From Anaeramoeba flamelloides (Eukaryota; Metamonada; Anaeramoebidae): DNA of 64,000 nt. The position numbers and the translations under genes are program-made. The notes beneath the pieces were generated by a model. That model ran no database searches and was not told the origin of the DNA. It saw only the letters and a list, made by a program, of their open reading frames with translations. Location of the stretch: positions 9,362,001-9,426,000 of the forward strand of contig JANTQA010000029.1 in NCBI GenBank assembly GCA_027625915.1, read 5' to 3'. This document shows, in pieces, positions 1-12,000 of this stretch (the first letter of the stretch is position 1; each line of letters begins with the position of its first letter).

Positions 1-735
1 TTCGAATTATAACGAGAATGGTGTAGTGTGGGAATTTCATTTATTGAATAGGTTCAAATTGATATTGGAAAAAAAAATTATTTTAGGAAATTTCTCTCTT
101 TTTTTTACATTTTGACGATTTTTACTTTTGTATATTTTATTTCTACAGTCAGTTCCACTTTTAAGGCACAAACTACCAACGAAATTTAAGGCACAAAAAA
201 ATCTCAAATAAAAGCACAAAATTTGGAATTTTTTTTTTTACAATTTATTTTACTAGAATCTGAATTTTGTGCCTTAATTTGAGATTTTTTGCGTGCCTTA
301 AATTTTGTTGCAAGTTTGTGCCTTAAAAGTGGAACTGACTTTATTGATTTTTTAATAAATAACATTGATTTTTATTTATTTTTTTTTATTATAAGATTTA
401 TAGTCACTTAGTAAAAATGTGTCATTCTAAGGTTATTGATTAAGTAAAAATGATTGTTGGGAAAGAATTTTGATTTCTATTGGGATTTTCTTTTCTCTCC
501 AGTAAATATCCAAATGAAAATTGATGTTTTTCTTCAATTTTCAATTACTGAGAATTTTGCTTTTTTTTTAATTTTGATGAAAATCTATTGATTTGTTATG
601 TTGCCTCTTTTATACAGATATCAACTATAAATCAATATATACTATTCTACTCGTTTCTTATTTATTCTTAGGAGTTTTTTTTATAAAAAACATTATATAT
701 TTAGTTTTTTATCCACCCTGACAGAAAAAAAAGTT
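1..735 (+). mobile_element. TIR repeat family C, copy 1 (left end cut by window)
   Basis: Non-coding repeat shared with copies near 13.6, 15.7 and 48.1 kb. Shared landmarks are a stretch reading as 'ttataagatttatagtcactt', a conserved 'aaaaatgatt' block and a degraded right terminus around 711-733 that resembles the inverse of TTTCAGTCAAAGGGG. A palindromic family A MITE (146-341) sits inside it, so this copy is older than that insertion. No coding potential seen. The superfamily is unknown. Confidence 0.55.
146..341. mobile_element. Palindromic MITE, family A, copy 1
   Basis: About 195 bp, nearly a perfect palindrome. It starts CAGTCAGTTCCACTTTT and ends with the complement, with flanking TA on the left. 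Each arm carries AAGGCACAAA three times at 22-25 bp spacing. TA flanks and CAGT ends suggest a Tc1/mariner-type non-autonomous element (inference). It is inserted in a family C repeat. Confidence 0.8.
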
Positions 736-3700
736 TTTATTGGTTTTATTATCAAAAAAAAAAAAAAAAAATTGATATTTGATTATAATCACCAAATCGT
801 GTAAATTTTATTTTGGCATAAAGTAATTCAATTGAGTTAGTCAGAAGTTCTTTGATTACCGAAACATGTTTATTCTTGATTAAATAAAAAAAAAAATTTT
901 GAGAGAAATGTATAGTTAGAAATTCATCTTTATTTTTATAACATTGTTCGCCAACAGTATGCACATGCGATGTTGAGGATCTAGTTTACAAAGGTAAATT
1001 TTTCACATCATAAAATCACTTTTTGACTTCAAATTTATTGTTTTGGAAAGGGCAAGTTTGTGGAGAAATAGAATTCCTGTTTTAAAAAAACCTATGTTTT
1101 TTTTTTTTTTTTTTGTTCAAACAACATATCTCTTTCGGGAAGGGTAAACACGATCCAAAGTAACACTAAATCTGAAATACATTAACCCATGGGACCTCGT
1201 AAATGGTATCCTAACAACGCCTCTCTTAATAGGTGATGAGTACAAAAGTTTTTTGATCTTGAATTTTTTTTTGAAATGAATAGTAAATTTTGCTTCATTA
1301 TTTCATATATTTTCTTGTTTTGTTATGTTTTTGATTGTTTTTTGAAACTTTGTTTTTCTCTTTACGAAAGACTTTATTTTTTAAAAAGTGATTTTTAAAA
1401 CGTTAAAAAAAGTCAATTTTTTGAAAATCTGGAAAATCTATTTTAAAAAGTTACTATTGATATCCTAAAAGGAATTAAAAAAATGATTCATTAGTACAGT
1501 GGTCCCCGTGGTTTTTTATTTTTTTAGATCAAAAACCATTTTCCAATGTTCGATTATAATAAACCCCTAATGGTCTAGACCTTATTTGTTATGTTTGTTT
1601 TGTGAAAAATTCTTTCTATAAGTTTATATTTTCTAGAAAAAATTTTAGTTATTAAATGAAAAGGAAAAAGGTTCATACTAGCAATAGAATTGAAGAACAT
1701 CATTGTGTACTCTATAACAAACATGTACTTCAAGGATTTAACTTCAATGTTCAATTTACTTTAAAATATAAATTTCTTTCATAAAAAATGCTTTGAAAAA
1801 TACCATCAATTGATCTAAAAATAAATGACTTTCGATAGAATTGAACTCCAACCCTTCACTTTTCGTCAAATTTTATTTTTTTACTCAATAGTTTAATTAA
1901 TTTTTAATTTTTATTTTTTTGTTTTGCCAGGATCTCTTTTTGTACAAACACTCGAAATTAGCCCAAAGAATACATTACTAAAATATCTCCATTTTGGATC
2001 CAACAAAAACTTTTTTAAACTGAATTATTAAAATTTTATCCTTATTTTTTTTTAATATTTTTTCCCTTTTGAAAAAGTTACAGTGACCAATAAAGAGTAT
2101 GCAACAATCGATCAGAAAATGATTTGATTTTATATTAGTAACTATTGTTTTGCAAGTTTAAAATGTCTTATGATAATAATTTTTTTTCCAACCTAATGAT
2201 CGGTACAACCCCCCCTCCCGAAAGAGATATAATTGGCAAATTATTTATTATTATAATTAAATCGATTTGAAAGGTAAATTACTTAATTTTTTTTAAAATT
2301 TTATTTTTACAATTAAAAAGGTTGATAATTTTTACATTGTTCAAATCAAGTATTTTGTATATATGAAATTTCTCTGAATTTTTTTAGAAATAATATTATT
2401 TTTAGTCTTCCATTTATGTAATTGCTTTTTTAAGTTTCCCGTCACGAATTTACTCTTTACTATGATGGGTGCCGTTTCAAAAAAATTCATAATGAGATTG
2501 TTGCTCTTTTGGTTTAACAAAATCTCAAATAAAAAAAAAAAAAAAACAGAATTTCAATGGTAAAAATCTGAATAATAAAGAAAAATCAATGTGTTATCAG
2601 AAAGAAATCCCCAAAAAAAAAAAAAAAATAGAAAAAAATACAAAATTCAAACAAAAAAAAAATAATAATTATAATCCTTTCTTATTTTATTTTCCAAATA
2701 TTTAAAATCTTTCAATTGAAAATAAATTGTTTTCTTTTGGTGTCAAAAAAATATTTACCTAAATGTGATCTAATTAATGGTTAATGTTAAACCCTTATTT
2801 AATTAGTAAGGCTCGTTTTTTTAATAATTATTGAGATAAAAATACAATATTTGAAAGGTCAAAATAAAAAAAATGAAAAAAAAAATATAGGTATCGAAAA
2901 ATCACTAAAGAGCAAAAATTCGGAATTGGAACTAAGACAATTATTTTCAAAATCTAATTCAATAAATTTTTAAATTGGAATCAAATGTTTCTCTTTGGTA
3001 CAATTTACTAAAAAAAGTCTTCCATTTTTCATTGATTATTTTTAGAGAATTATGTTTTACTGTATGTTGATTAATTTGTCTTAGTTCCTTCTAAAATACC
3101 CCCAGAAATATTATAAAATTGACAATTTATTTTTCTCCATTATTATTTGATACTTAATCATCAAACTAAAAGAATACAATATCAACAGTAATAAATTTTT
3201 TGAAAAAAAAAACAAATATATTAATTGATAAAGATCTGAAAAAAATAGCATGATTTTTTGATATTTTTTTTAATTTTTTTGCTCGAGAAAAGTAAAATAT
3301 TAATTTCTCATTCCTTATAGGTTTCTTTGATCATTTCAAATGTAAGATTCCATTGAAAAAAAGAAAAAAGATTTTGAATTCCCAAATATTTATTTAACTA
3401 TTCTTCACCTTTTATTTTTAAAACAGTAATTCAAATAAATTAATAATGTTAATTTCTTATTTGACAATAATCTTACATGCATAGGGGCAAAATTCCATCC
3501 AGTTGTTGACTATTATAAAGTTCAATTGGATTTAAGATGTTTCTTTGTAAAAGAGCCAAAAAAAGTGTTTGTAAAAAAAAATCACACGTAATCTGAATTA
3601 TACCAATTAGTTTTGTTATTCTTTTTAGCAAGTGGGAGAAAAAAAGTCAAATCAAAGTAAGTAAACATAAAAAAGAGACGACAGCAAAATTAAAAAAAAA

Positions 3701-3790
3701 AAATCATTCTTTTTATTTATTTATTTATAAATCTTTTTATATATTTATTCTAATTTAATAAAAGGTACACAAATGAAAATATTTTTATTA
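736..3790. other. Gene-free stretch downstream of the bZIP gene
   Basis: AT-rich, with many A and T runs. The only structure seen is a 15-bp inverted repeat whose arms lie at 1126-1140 and 2216-2230, described separately. No reading frame with family similarity was found on either strand. The last ~100 bases should include the 3' UTR and polyadenylation region of the bZIP gene, but no signal can be pinned down. Confidence 0.5.
1126..2230. repeat. Possible inverted-repeat-bounded element (~1.1 kb)
   Basis: The ends read ATATCTCTTTCGGGA and TCCCGAAAGAGATAT, a perfect 15-bp inverted repeat. It is followed inward by a G-run/C-run pair (AGGG on the left, a C-run on the right). The left end is unusually GC-rich for this window. 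No target duplication could be made out, and no second copy was recognised here. Confidence 0.35.
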
Positions 3791-4723
3791 TTAATAATAT
3801 TTCATCTGTAAAGGCTGTATTTGCTTGTTTTGGGTTGTTCTTCTTTGTTTGTGCTTTTGCAAATCGCCATTTAAATCGTTTGTGTTTCTTTGGAACATAA
3901 TAAAGTTTGAATTGGTGATTGTATTCAGAACGAGATCTTTGAGTCTTAGGATTTCCTGTTTTAATTTCAAATTTTCGGTTTCAAGCTCTGAGAATTTCTC
4001 GATAACTTCGTTTTTTTCATCCAAAATTTCTTGTGCCCTTAATTCAAGTTTTTTCAGATAATCTTTTTGGCGTTGTCTCGAGTTTCTTGCAGAAATACGA
4101 TCACGGATCCTTTTTCTTTCTAAACGATCTTTTTTTGATAGGTTGGCTAGCTCTTCTTTAGAAAGCTGACGCAGCTGCTTCTTTTCATATTCGGTCATTT
4201 CAATGTCTAAGGTGCACAATTGTGTCCTTTTTCTTTTTGGTCGAAGTGCTAAAATTTCAGGATCAAGGTTTTGTTGTTTTGCTTGTTTTTTTGTTTTTGT
4301 TTTTGTTTTTGTTTTTGTTTGTGTTTGTGTTTTTGTTTTTGGAGTTTGCTGGGTTTGGGGAATTAACTTTAATTCGCTAACAGTTTTTTCTTTGTTTTCT
4401 TGGCTGTGTTTATTATTTGGAGTTGGTAAATTTATTTTCTCATTATGTAATATTTCATTTGGGTTATCAAGTAAGGATTCATTTAGAAAAAATGAATCAC
4501 AAACCGTGAAATTTGGTAGAATTTTTTGCATACTTTGATTTAAATCTGGCTCTGTCTTGGAGTATTGTTCCTTTTCCGTTTTTATGTCCTTTAATTTGGA
4601 AAATGAGTCTTCTTCTTTGTTTGTTTGAGAATTATTCTCAATGTTGTTGGGAAAGCTGTTTTCGAAAAAGGATTCAACATCTTCTATCAATGGGAAGTAA
4701 TCATAGCTTGATTCAAAATTCAT
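3791..4723 (-). CDS. bZIP transcription factor
   Basis: A single-exon 310-residue protein. Residues ~198-221 are a basic region (KRIRDRISARNSRQRQK) followed without a gap by a coiled coil/leucine zipper to ~266 (LKKLELR...LETENLKLK...LRLKDLV). This is the arrangement of a dimeric bZIP DNA-binding protein acting in the nucleus. The invariant Asn of the family (N-x-x-[AS]-A) is Asp208 here (codon GAT), an unusual change at the residue that contacts the DNA bases. Upstream are acidic Ser/Asn-rich sequence (1-120), which could serve as an activation region, and a TK/TQ repeat (129-146) encoded by a short microsatellite. The start is the first ATG of the frame, preceded by CCAAACGAAT. The nearest gene is the divergent proteasome beta5 gene, 4.4 kb away. 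The target sites and exact bZIP subfamily are unknown. Confidence 0.85.
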   Translation of the reverse strand: MNFESSYDYFPLIEDVESFFENSFPNNIENNSQTNKEEDSFSKLKDIKTEKEQYSKTEPDLNQSMQKILPNFTVCDSFFLNESLLDNPNEILHNEKINLPTPNNKHSQENKEKTVSELKLIPQTQQTPKTKTQTQTKTKTKTKTKKQAKQQNLDPEILALRPKRKRTQLCTLDIEMTEYEKKQLRQLSKEELANLSKKDRLERKRIRDRISARNSRQRQKDYLKKLELRAQEILDEKNEVIEKFSELETENLKLKQEILRLKDLVLNTITNSNFIMFQRNTNDLNGDLQKHKQRRTTQNKQIQPLQMKYY

Positions 4724-6039
4724 TATTCGTTTGGTGTTTGTTGTCTTGTGGCAATTAAATTGATTTGAAAAACAGTATTGGAAAAAGTAAAAGTAAAATA
4801 AAATGAATTATTTGTTTTTTCTTGTTTTCTTTTTATCATTAAATTTTGTTTTTTTTTTTTTTTAGATGAAAGAAATCCTAAATAACTTGCCAAACCCATT
4901 TACAAATAAAATTTAAATACCAATTTGACTCATTTTAATCAGAATAATAAAGAAGAAAATATATTATTTATTTTTCTTTTTATTTGTTTTTATTTTTCCT
5001 TTTCTTCAATTGAGAAATTGGAAGAAAATTTTGAATTATGTGTGCGTAGGGATATACTATTTTTGTTTCAAAAATTGATTATTTCTCATTTGGTTTGTCT
5101 TTTTCAAAAAAATTGAAAAAGAATAATCAAAATTTTATCTTCAGAAAGTTTCAAATAAGAGATAACTTGATACTTTCTGGTTGTGAAAGACAAGTTTTTC
5201 TTTATTCGATCTAAAAATAACTCAATTTATTCATTTCTCTTATTGTTAAAGATCTGGCATTTCTAACTCTTCTTTATTCACTCCACTGTTCAAACCATTT
5301 AATTATAAACCTATTGTTTTTAAACCCCTTTTTCCTTGAGATAAAATAAATGTTTTTTAAAAACTTTGAATATTTAGAAAAACTCATTAAAATAGTTTTA
5401 ATTTACTTTTCTACATTAAAATGTTCAAAGATTTACTTTATGAAAATATTTTTTTTAAAAAAAAATTAAATGAAATGAAAAAAAATTCACAAATTATTAA
5501 TTTTACATGAAACTCTAAAAAAAACAATGGAATATAAAGTAAAAACTTTAAAATTAAATTGGATAGTTGATCTTTCTTTGATATTGAGTTCAATTAAAAA
5601 ATATATTCGAGTTCTAAAGCCTTGATTTGGAAAAAATACTAAAAATCATTTTACTGTTGTTTTCTTCTTTTTTCTGAAAATAAATGTTATCTCAAAGTTT
5701 CAAAAATAAAGAGAGCCAAATGAGTGTTTGTCAATATTGGTTGTTCAATGGTGTTGTGAAGAACTTGATTTTTTTAAGCAGTTAATCCAATTGTTGTATA
5801 AATATTTGCGAACTGAAATAAAAAGTTTCCAATCTTTATTAAAAAATGACAGTATTATCAAAAAGAGGAAACAAGTTATCAATACCAATTGTTGACCTGT
5901 AATTGTTACAAGTACTAAAGATTGACCTTCCACAATATCATTTTTTAAAAATTTACATTCAATTTCAAGCAAAAAAGAAGGTTTTAATTTTCAAAATTAT
6001 TGATTTATTATTAAAGGTTAAATGTTAAAAGAAAGAAAA

Positions 6040-6165
6040 ACACGTAATTTGGTAAAGAGAGAATTTTGAAGTGACGAAATTTAAGACTTATAACTTAAAG
6101 AGTGAACAACACAGACATATTCTCAGGAGTTTTTACAATTTAATTTAGTTTTTTTTTCAATTGTT
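6040..6165. repeat. Two-copy repeat (family G), copy 1
   Basis: Resembles 22525-22650. Both contain 'taatttggtaaagagagaat' followed by a similarly spaced 'gacgaaattt/gactaaattt' and a final 'aatttagtttt'. Non-coding; class unknown. Confidence 0.5.
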
Positions 6166-8722
6166 CAAATTGTAGATTTTATCGACTTTTTGCTTTTTAC
6201 TTTGATCAAATTCCTTTATTTTAGGCTGTTTGGTTGCCCCCCTCTTTTTGTTATTTTTATAGGCACTTGGGGGGTACAAAGGATAAAAAAAATACATTTA
6301 AAGAATTGATAAACGTGTTAATGATCAGATCTTAGACAGACTGGACTTATTCTGATTAGATCTTCAAACAAATTGAACTGGAATTATACAACCGAAGAAC
6401 ACTAAACTTGACTGAAGCAATTAGAAAAGGATCTCAAGTGAGCTGAGACCAACCTTTTCGACCAATGTGTCTACTTACTATTTTAACAGGGCAAATACTA
6501 ACGATTTAGTTTCTCGTTTGGGATTTTGTGAAAACAGGATTTAGGAAACTTGTAAACAAAATAAAAATCTTGAAATTACAAATAATAAAAAAAAACAAAT
6601 CAAAAAATGTAAAAACAAGACTAAAAGAAAAAGTTTGAACACCAATTCCTATTCTTGGAAATTAGTACATTATATACAAAACCTTCATATCTATAAAGTT
6701 CCAATCTAAAATTTAATAAAGCATCCTATTTCTTTTGATCTATATTTGTTCAAATATTTATATCTCTTTATTAAACAAATTGAGTATTACTCACGAAATT
6801 TTAAGGTCGTAAAGGAAAAAAACAAACTACCTGTCCAACACATCTGATCGAAAAAAAACTTTTAAATAAAGCTTTTACTTCATTTTTATTATTTTACTCT
6901 CTTTTATTTCTTATGTTTCAATCTCTTTTTATGCATTTGTTTTAAAAATCAAATTTTTTCTTTTCATTTTTTTAAAGTAAAGATACCCTATAAGTTAAAA
7001 GCTTGCGCGTATTATAACGATAACGAAAAACTCTAAATAAATGCAAGTTCCCGGTAAACGATAGATATTTTTTTTTTGAATCACCACTCATTAATAATAC
7101 TAGATAGACTGTTATTTCTCAATTAATAAATGAAAATTTTTATTTCAATTTCCCAAATGTATATTAATTATTACTTTTACAACCAAATTAGCAGAGTAAA
7201 AATTTTGACTTAGAGTTCATGAATGAAGGTTAATTAAATGTCTGTAAATATCATTTCTAAAATATTAAAAAAATATTTTGGATTTGTTTCATCTTATAAA
7301 CTCGAAACATATTTAGAAATTTGAACTAAAAATTTTACGTTTTTTAATTGGTAAATAATAGTAATATTTAATTATAGCATTTTTTCATGTTGAAAATAAT
7401 AATTTCAAATGGAATTATTTTCCTGTACGGAAAAAAAAAAAAAAAAATCTTATTATATGACTAGGAAATGGACCAAGATATACTTTGAAAATAAAACCAC
7501 ATTTCATTTTTAACCTATATCAAAAGAATCTAATAAATCACTGAAATAAAAATATATAATTATTTGATACTAAAAAAAAAATTAATCTTTAGATTAACAT
7601 ATATTTTGAATCAATTTTTTTTTTTTTTTAATAAAAAAAAATCCAGAGAAAAACAATTAAACTGGAAATCTAATAAAAAATTTCTCCAAAATTTAATTTA
7701 AAGCCTTTAAAAGACAATTATTAACCCCAAAAAACACTTTTTAATTTGGTTGTTTTTAATCAACAACCAATGAATTAATCTGAATTAATCAATTAGTTTG
7801 TAGTAACCCAGAGAACAAAAGTATCAATGGTGTTTTTATTACCCTTTTTAAATATTTTCAAACAAATACAATTAATTCAAATCAAAATAACAATGAAAAA
7901 GAATTAATAAATAGTATCAAAAACTTATTTGAAAAATAAAAGCCCATTATTTACCCTCTTAATGTTTGAAAAAGAATATAACTAGTCTTTTTAAATCCCA
8001 TCCACATAATAAATTCACAAAAATAAAATCAAAGATTCATTTTTAGTAATCTTCACCGATTAAATAATTTGTGTATTTTTTTTTGTATTTTAAAATCGTG
8101 CTTTTGAAATGTTATTTTTTCATACAAAATATCAATTATTTCCATTATAACATTTCATAAAAATAAAGATATTGTGAAAATGTTTTTATTTTCCGATCTA
8201 AAAATTACATACAAAACAGATCTGATTTCCTTAAAATATATTATGAAAAAATCAAAGCTTTTAAAAATGATAATCCCTTTCTCGAAATTGATAAATGGGC
8301 TTACTCATCAAATTTAAGTGTACCTGGGTGAAAATAAGTGCTGTTATACCTTTGCTAAAAAAAAATAATGGTTAGTACTTTCTTATTGGAATAACCTAAA
8401 TTATTCAAAAAAAAGTTGAAAATTAATACATCTTTTTTGGCAAATGTGATGTAATTCCTTCAATATTTAATTAAAAACCCAGATCTCTCTCAAGAATACA
8501 AGGCTTGTTAATTAAATGAATTGGTTAACTTTATAATCTTTATTGATCAAACCTATTTTTCTAAAAAAAAATTTGAATATTGTTACAAAAAAACCAATCT
8601 TGGGAAAATTGCTCAATTTCAACTAAAAAAGTTAAATAAATCTTGATATCACATGGTTTAGAAATAAATATATTGCCCCACTCAAGAAACATCTGTTTAA
8701 TTGCTAATTCAAATAAATATTA

Positions 8723-8903
8723 CAGGCAGTTCCACTTTTGAGAAACAAACTTCAACAAAACTTTACAAATAAAAATACAAAATTTGGATTTTTTTTTTCT
8801 ACAAAGTATTCTACCTTAATTTCAATTTTCTCCCTTAATTTGAAGTTTTTTCTTGTACCTTAAATTTCGTTCAAAGTTTGTGTCTTCAGAGTGGAACTGA
8901 CTG
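8723..8903. mobile_element. Palindromic MITE, family A, copy 2
   Basis: Ends CAGGCAGTTCCACTTTT and its complement with TA on both sides. The left arm has lost most of its AAGGCACAAA motifs by substitution, so this is an old copy. It lies about 180 bp upstream of the proteasome beta5 start codon and could affect its promoter. Confidence 0.75.
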
Positions 8904-9084
8904 TAATATAGAGAACATATTCGAATATTATACCTTTGAAGATCATTGATTATTTCCCTTGGACTAATAAACAATATTCTTATTTCATAAAAGTATGAAC
9001 TTAATTTTGACAAACTCAAAAACCCATTCTCGGATCATTTTTTCTTACTTTTATTAAATTTTATTTGGTTTAATAATTTTAATA

Positions 9085-12000
9085 ATGTTTACTCTTGGTT
9101 CAGTTCTTGACAATGAATTAAAATCGAGTGTTGAAGACTTTTCGTTTGAAACAGAATTTTCAACAAACCAATTAATGCTTCCAAATATTGAAAAAGTAAA
9201 AAATTTACCTCTTTTTTTTTAACCTAAAACCAGATCCTCGAATAAAACTAACCCTTTTTTGAACAAAACAACTATTTGACTTATGGCGAATCTCAAAATT
9301 AGCCTTTTGAATTTGCACAATCAATTATTAGTCTTGAAAAAGATCTTGATGAAAATGACAGCCAACCAATGTTTCATCAACAGAAAAAAGAAGAAAGAAA
9401 AGAACGTGCACTAATTAAGGGATCCAAAGGAACAACCACTTTAGCATTTATTTATGAAAAAGGAACAGTTGTTGCCGTGGATTCAAGAGCAACTTCAGGA
9501 CAATATATTGGTTTGTTTTCTCTTTTTTTTTTTTTTTTTTTTCCTCTTTGACAGCCTTCTTTTTTTTCAATTGTTTGATTGATTTTTTTTATTCTTTTTT
9601 TTTTTAATTTTTTTGATTTTTATTAAAAAGCTTCTCAATCTGTTCAAAAAGTTGTACCAGTTAATCAATACATGCTCGGGACTTTGGCTGGTGGAGCAGC
9701 TGATTGTCAATTCTTTTTAGGTCATTTAGGGCGTATTTGTAATCTTTATGAGTTAAGAAATAATGAAAAAATCTCTGTTGCTGCTGCATCCAAGTTGTTA
9801 AACAATATTTTGTATTCTTATCGTAATTATGGTTTAAGTGTTGTAAGTTTTCTAATTTTCAATTTCTGTTTCAGTTGTTTTTAAATAAGGTGTTCCAAAA
9901 TAAATATTTTTCAAAATGGTTTCTAGTTCGTTCTGATTCATTTTGTAGATGTTTTGTGTATCTTTTTGAAAACTTTTTTTTTCATATTTTTTTGAAAAAC
10001 TACTATTAAACTTTTTTTTGTGAAGAATTTCCACCTTTCATTAACCCAAAACAAAAATATATTAAATTTTCAATTGGTTGCAAACATTTTACTTGCTTGA
10101 TCCTCAAAACAACAAGTTATTTCAAATGAAAAAAAAGTATATTCATTAGATATCAAGATTTTAATTCATTCCAGTAATGGGAAAAAGTTTGACAATTCAA
10201 TGTTAGGTGAGAAACAAAAAAAAAAATAAAGTTTTTTATTTCCAAATTACCTAAATAAACAATTTTAGGAATTAAATAATTTCTAATTTTCAAAATTGAT
10301 CACTTGTTTGTTTTGCATTTCCTGTCTTTCATTTTCCATTTTGCAAAATATTAGACCAGTAAAAAGGATTTGTCTGCTTTGTCTTAAATACTACAAAATG
10401 AATCTGAAACAATCCGATTTCAAAATTGATTGATTTTATTTTTAGAGATATAAACTTTCTATTTTTCAACAATCCAATTTCTTTAATTTCCTGTTGATCT
10501 CCTTTTCCTTTTCTTTTTACTTTTCCTCTCTCTAATTTGTTATAAAATTTGAAAAAAAAAAAAAAAAATGAATTTTGTATTGAAATTGAAAAAATACTAA
10601 AACTTTTAATTGCAAAACATTGAATTTGTAAAAATTTAAAAAAAAAAAAAAGATTCCAGAAATTGTTATACATATTCAAATTTTAAAAAAAATTATAATG
10701 AGAATTTTGAGCCATTGGATTCTGAAACTTTTACCCAGGTTGGTCACTAATTGAGAGAAAAAAAACTATTAGATATTTATCAAATAATTAGCCAATGTTT
10801 TAATTTCGTTCACAACAAATTTATCAAAGCCTTAAAATTCAATTTTGATATTTTTTGTTCATGCTCTTTTTTTTTTACGTTTAAAACCTATTTCCAATCA
10901 TTAAAATTTTCTAAAAAGTGCTCACTTTAATATAACAATAAAAACAAAAACAAAAATCTGATACTTTCCAAAAACTATTTTTATCATTGAAAAAAAAAAA
11001 GTTTGACACTTTTTTTAATTGGGAAATATTAACGAAAAAAGAAAAGTAATTTCAATTAAAATAAGAAAAAAATCAACTTCAAAGTAAAATTAATTATATT
11101 ATTATCAATCAAATAAACTAACACAATTTATATCCGCTTTATTATATTGAAAATTCGAGGAGTATTTTTGTTAGGGAGAATCTCAAGAATAGTTAAATTT
11201 TTCATCAAATTTTTAATAATAGATCAATTAAAGAAAAAGCCCATACCAAAAGGATAGTATTTAAAAAAACTTTTATTGTTGTTAATACTTCATTTTGTCT
11301 TTATTTATTTTTTTTTTCTTTTGTTAATTGAACTTACTTTTCATTTTCATTAAGGTTTTCAATTAAAAATCTTTTCAACTTTTTTTCCCCAATGGTTATC
11401 AAACCTTTTCAGTAAAAACACCTTTTTATTAAATAAAGCAAGATGAACAAAAGTCGTTTTAATAATAGACGATTAATGCTTTTTAATAGATATTTTTTTC
11501 ATGGTGATCTGTTCTGTTTGGCGGAATATAAAATAAAAGGGTTAATTTTTATTTTTAAATCTCAAAAATGCTTTGAAAACTATGCTAAAGAATAAAAACT
11601 AAAAGCAATAAAGATTTATTTAATTTTATATCAAAACATAAAACTTTCAATCAAAGAAAATTTGATTTAAATTCTTAAATATTTAATGAATTTTCAGCAT
11701 TAATTTGTTTTTTTATTATTTTTATTGAAGAAAATATAAATGAATTTTATATCTTTTTTCCAATTAAATCAAAATTTAGAAATATTATCTTAGATCAGCT
11801 GTTTAGGGTTTTTATTATTTTTAAATTAAACAGATAATCTTTTTTTTTTGGAATAAAAATAAATAATTTATGTGTTTTTATTTATCAAAAAAAAAAATAT
11901 CAACATTCCCAAACAAAACGAAATAGTAAATTCTCGAAAAAAATTAATTAATTTTTTTTTTAATTTGTTAATTTTTGTACTTTAATTAAAATAAACTCTT

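Larger units (their letters stand above)
4724..9084. other. Divergent intergenic region, bZIP / proteasome beta5
   Basis: Holds both promoters of a head-to-head pair, but no recognisable core promoter motif. It contains a ~125-bp repeat (6040-6165) shared with the large ER-protein intron, a relatively GC-rich patch at about 6290-6540 with no clear frame, and a family A MITE at 8723-8903. The rest is AT-rich sequence in which nothing else was recognised. Confidence 0.5.

Noticed and set aside
50-75. GGTTCAAATT resembling a tRNA T-loop
   Set aside because: No acceptor stem, D-arm or anticodon arm can be drawn around it; it is inside a family C repeat.
4203-4538. Plus-strand frame with VFVFVF repeats
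   Set aside because: Shadow of the bZIP gene's TK/TQ repeat on the other strand.
10329-10679. 116-residue Lys/Phe-rich minus frame in the proteasome intron
   Set aside because: Made of A and T homopolymers; no start context and no similarity.
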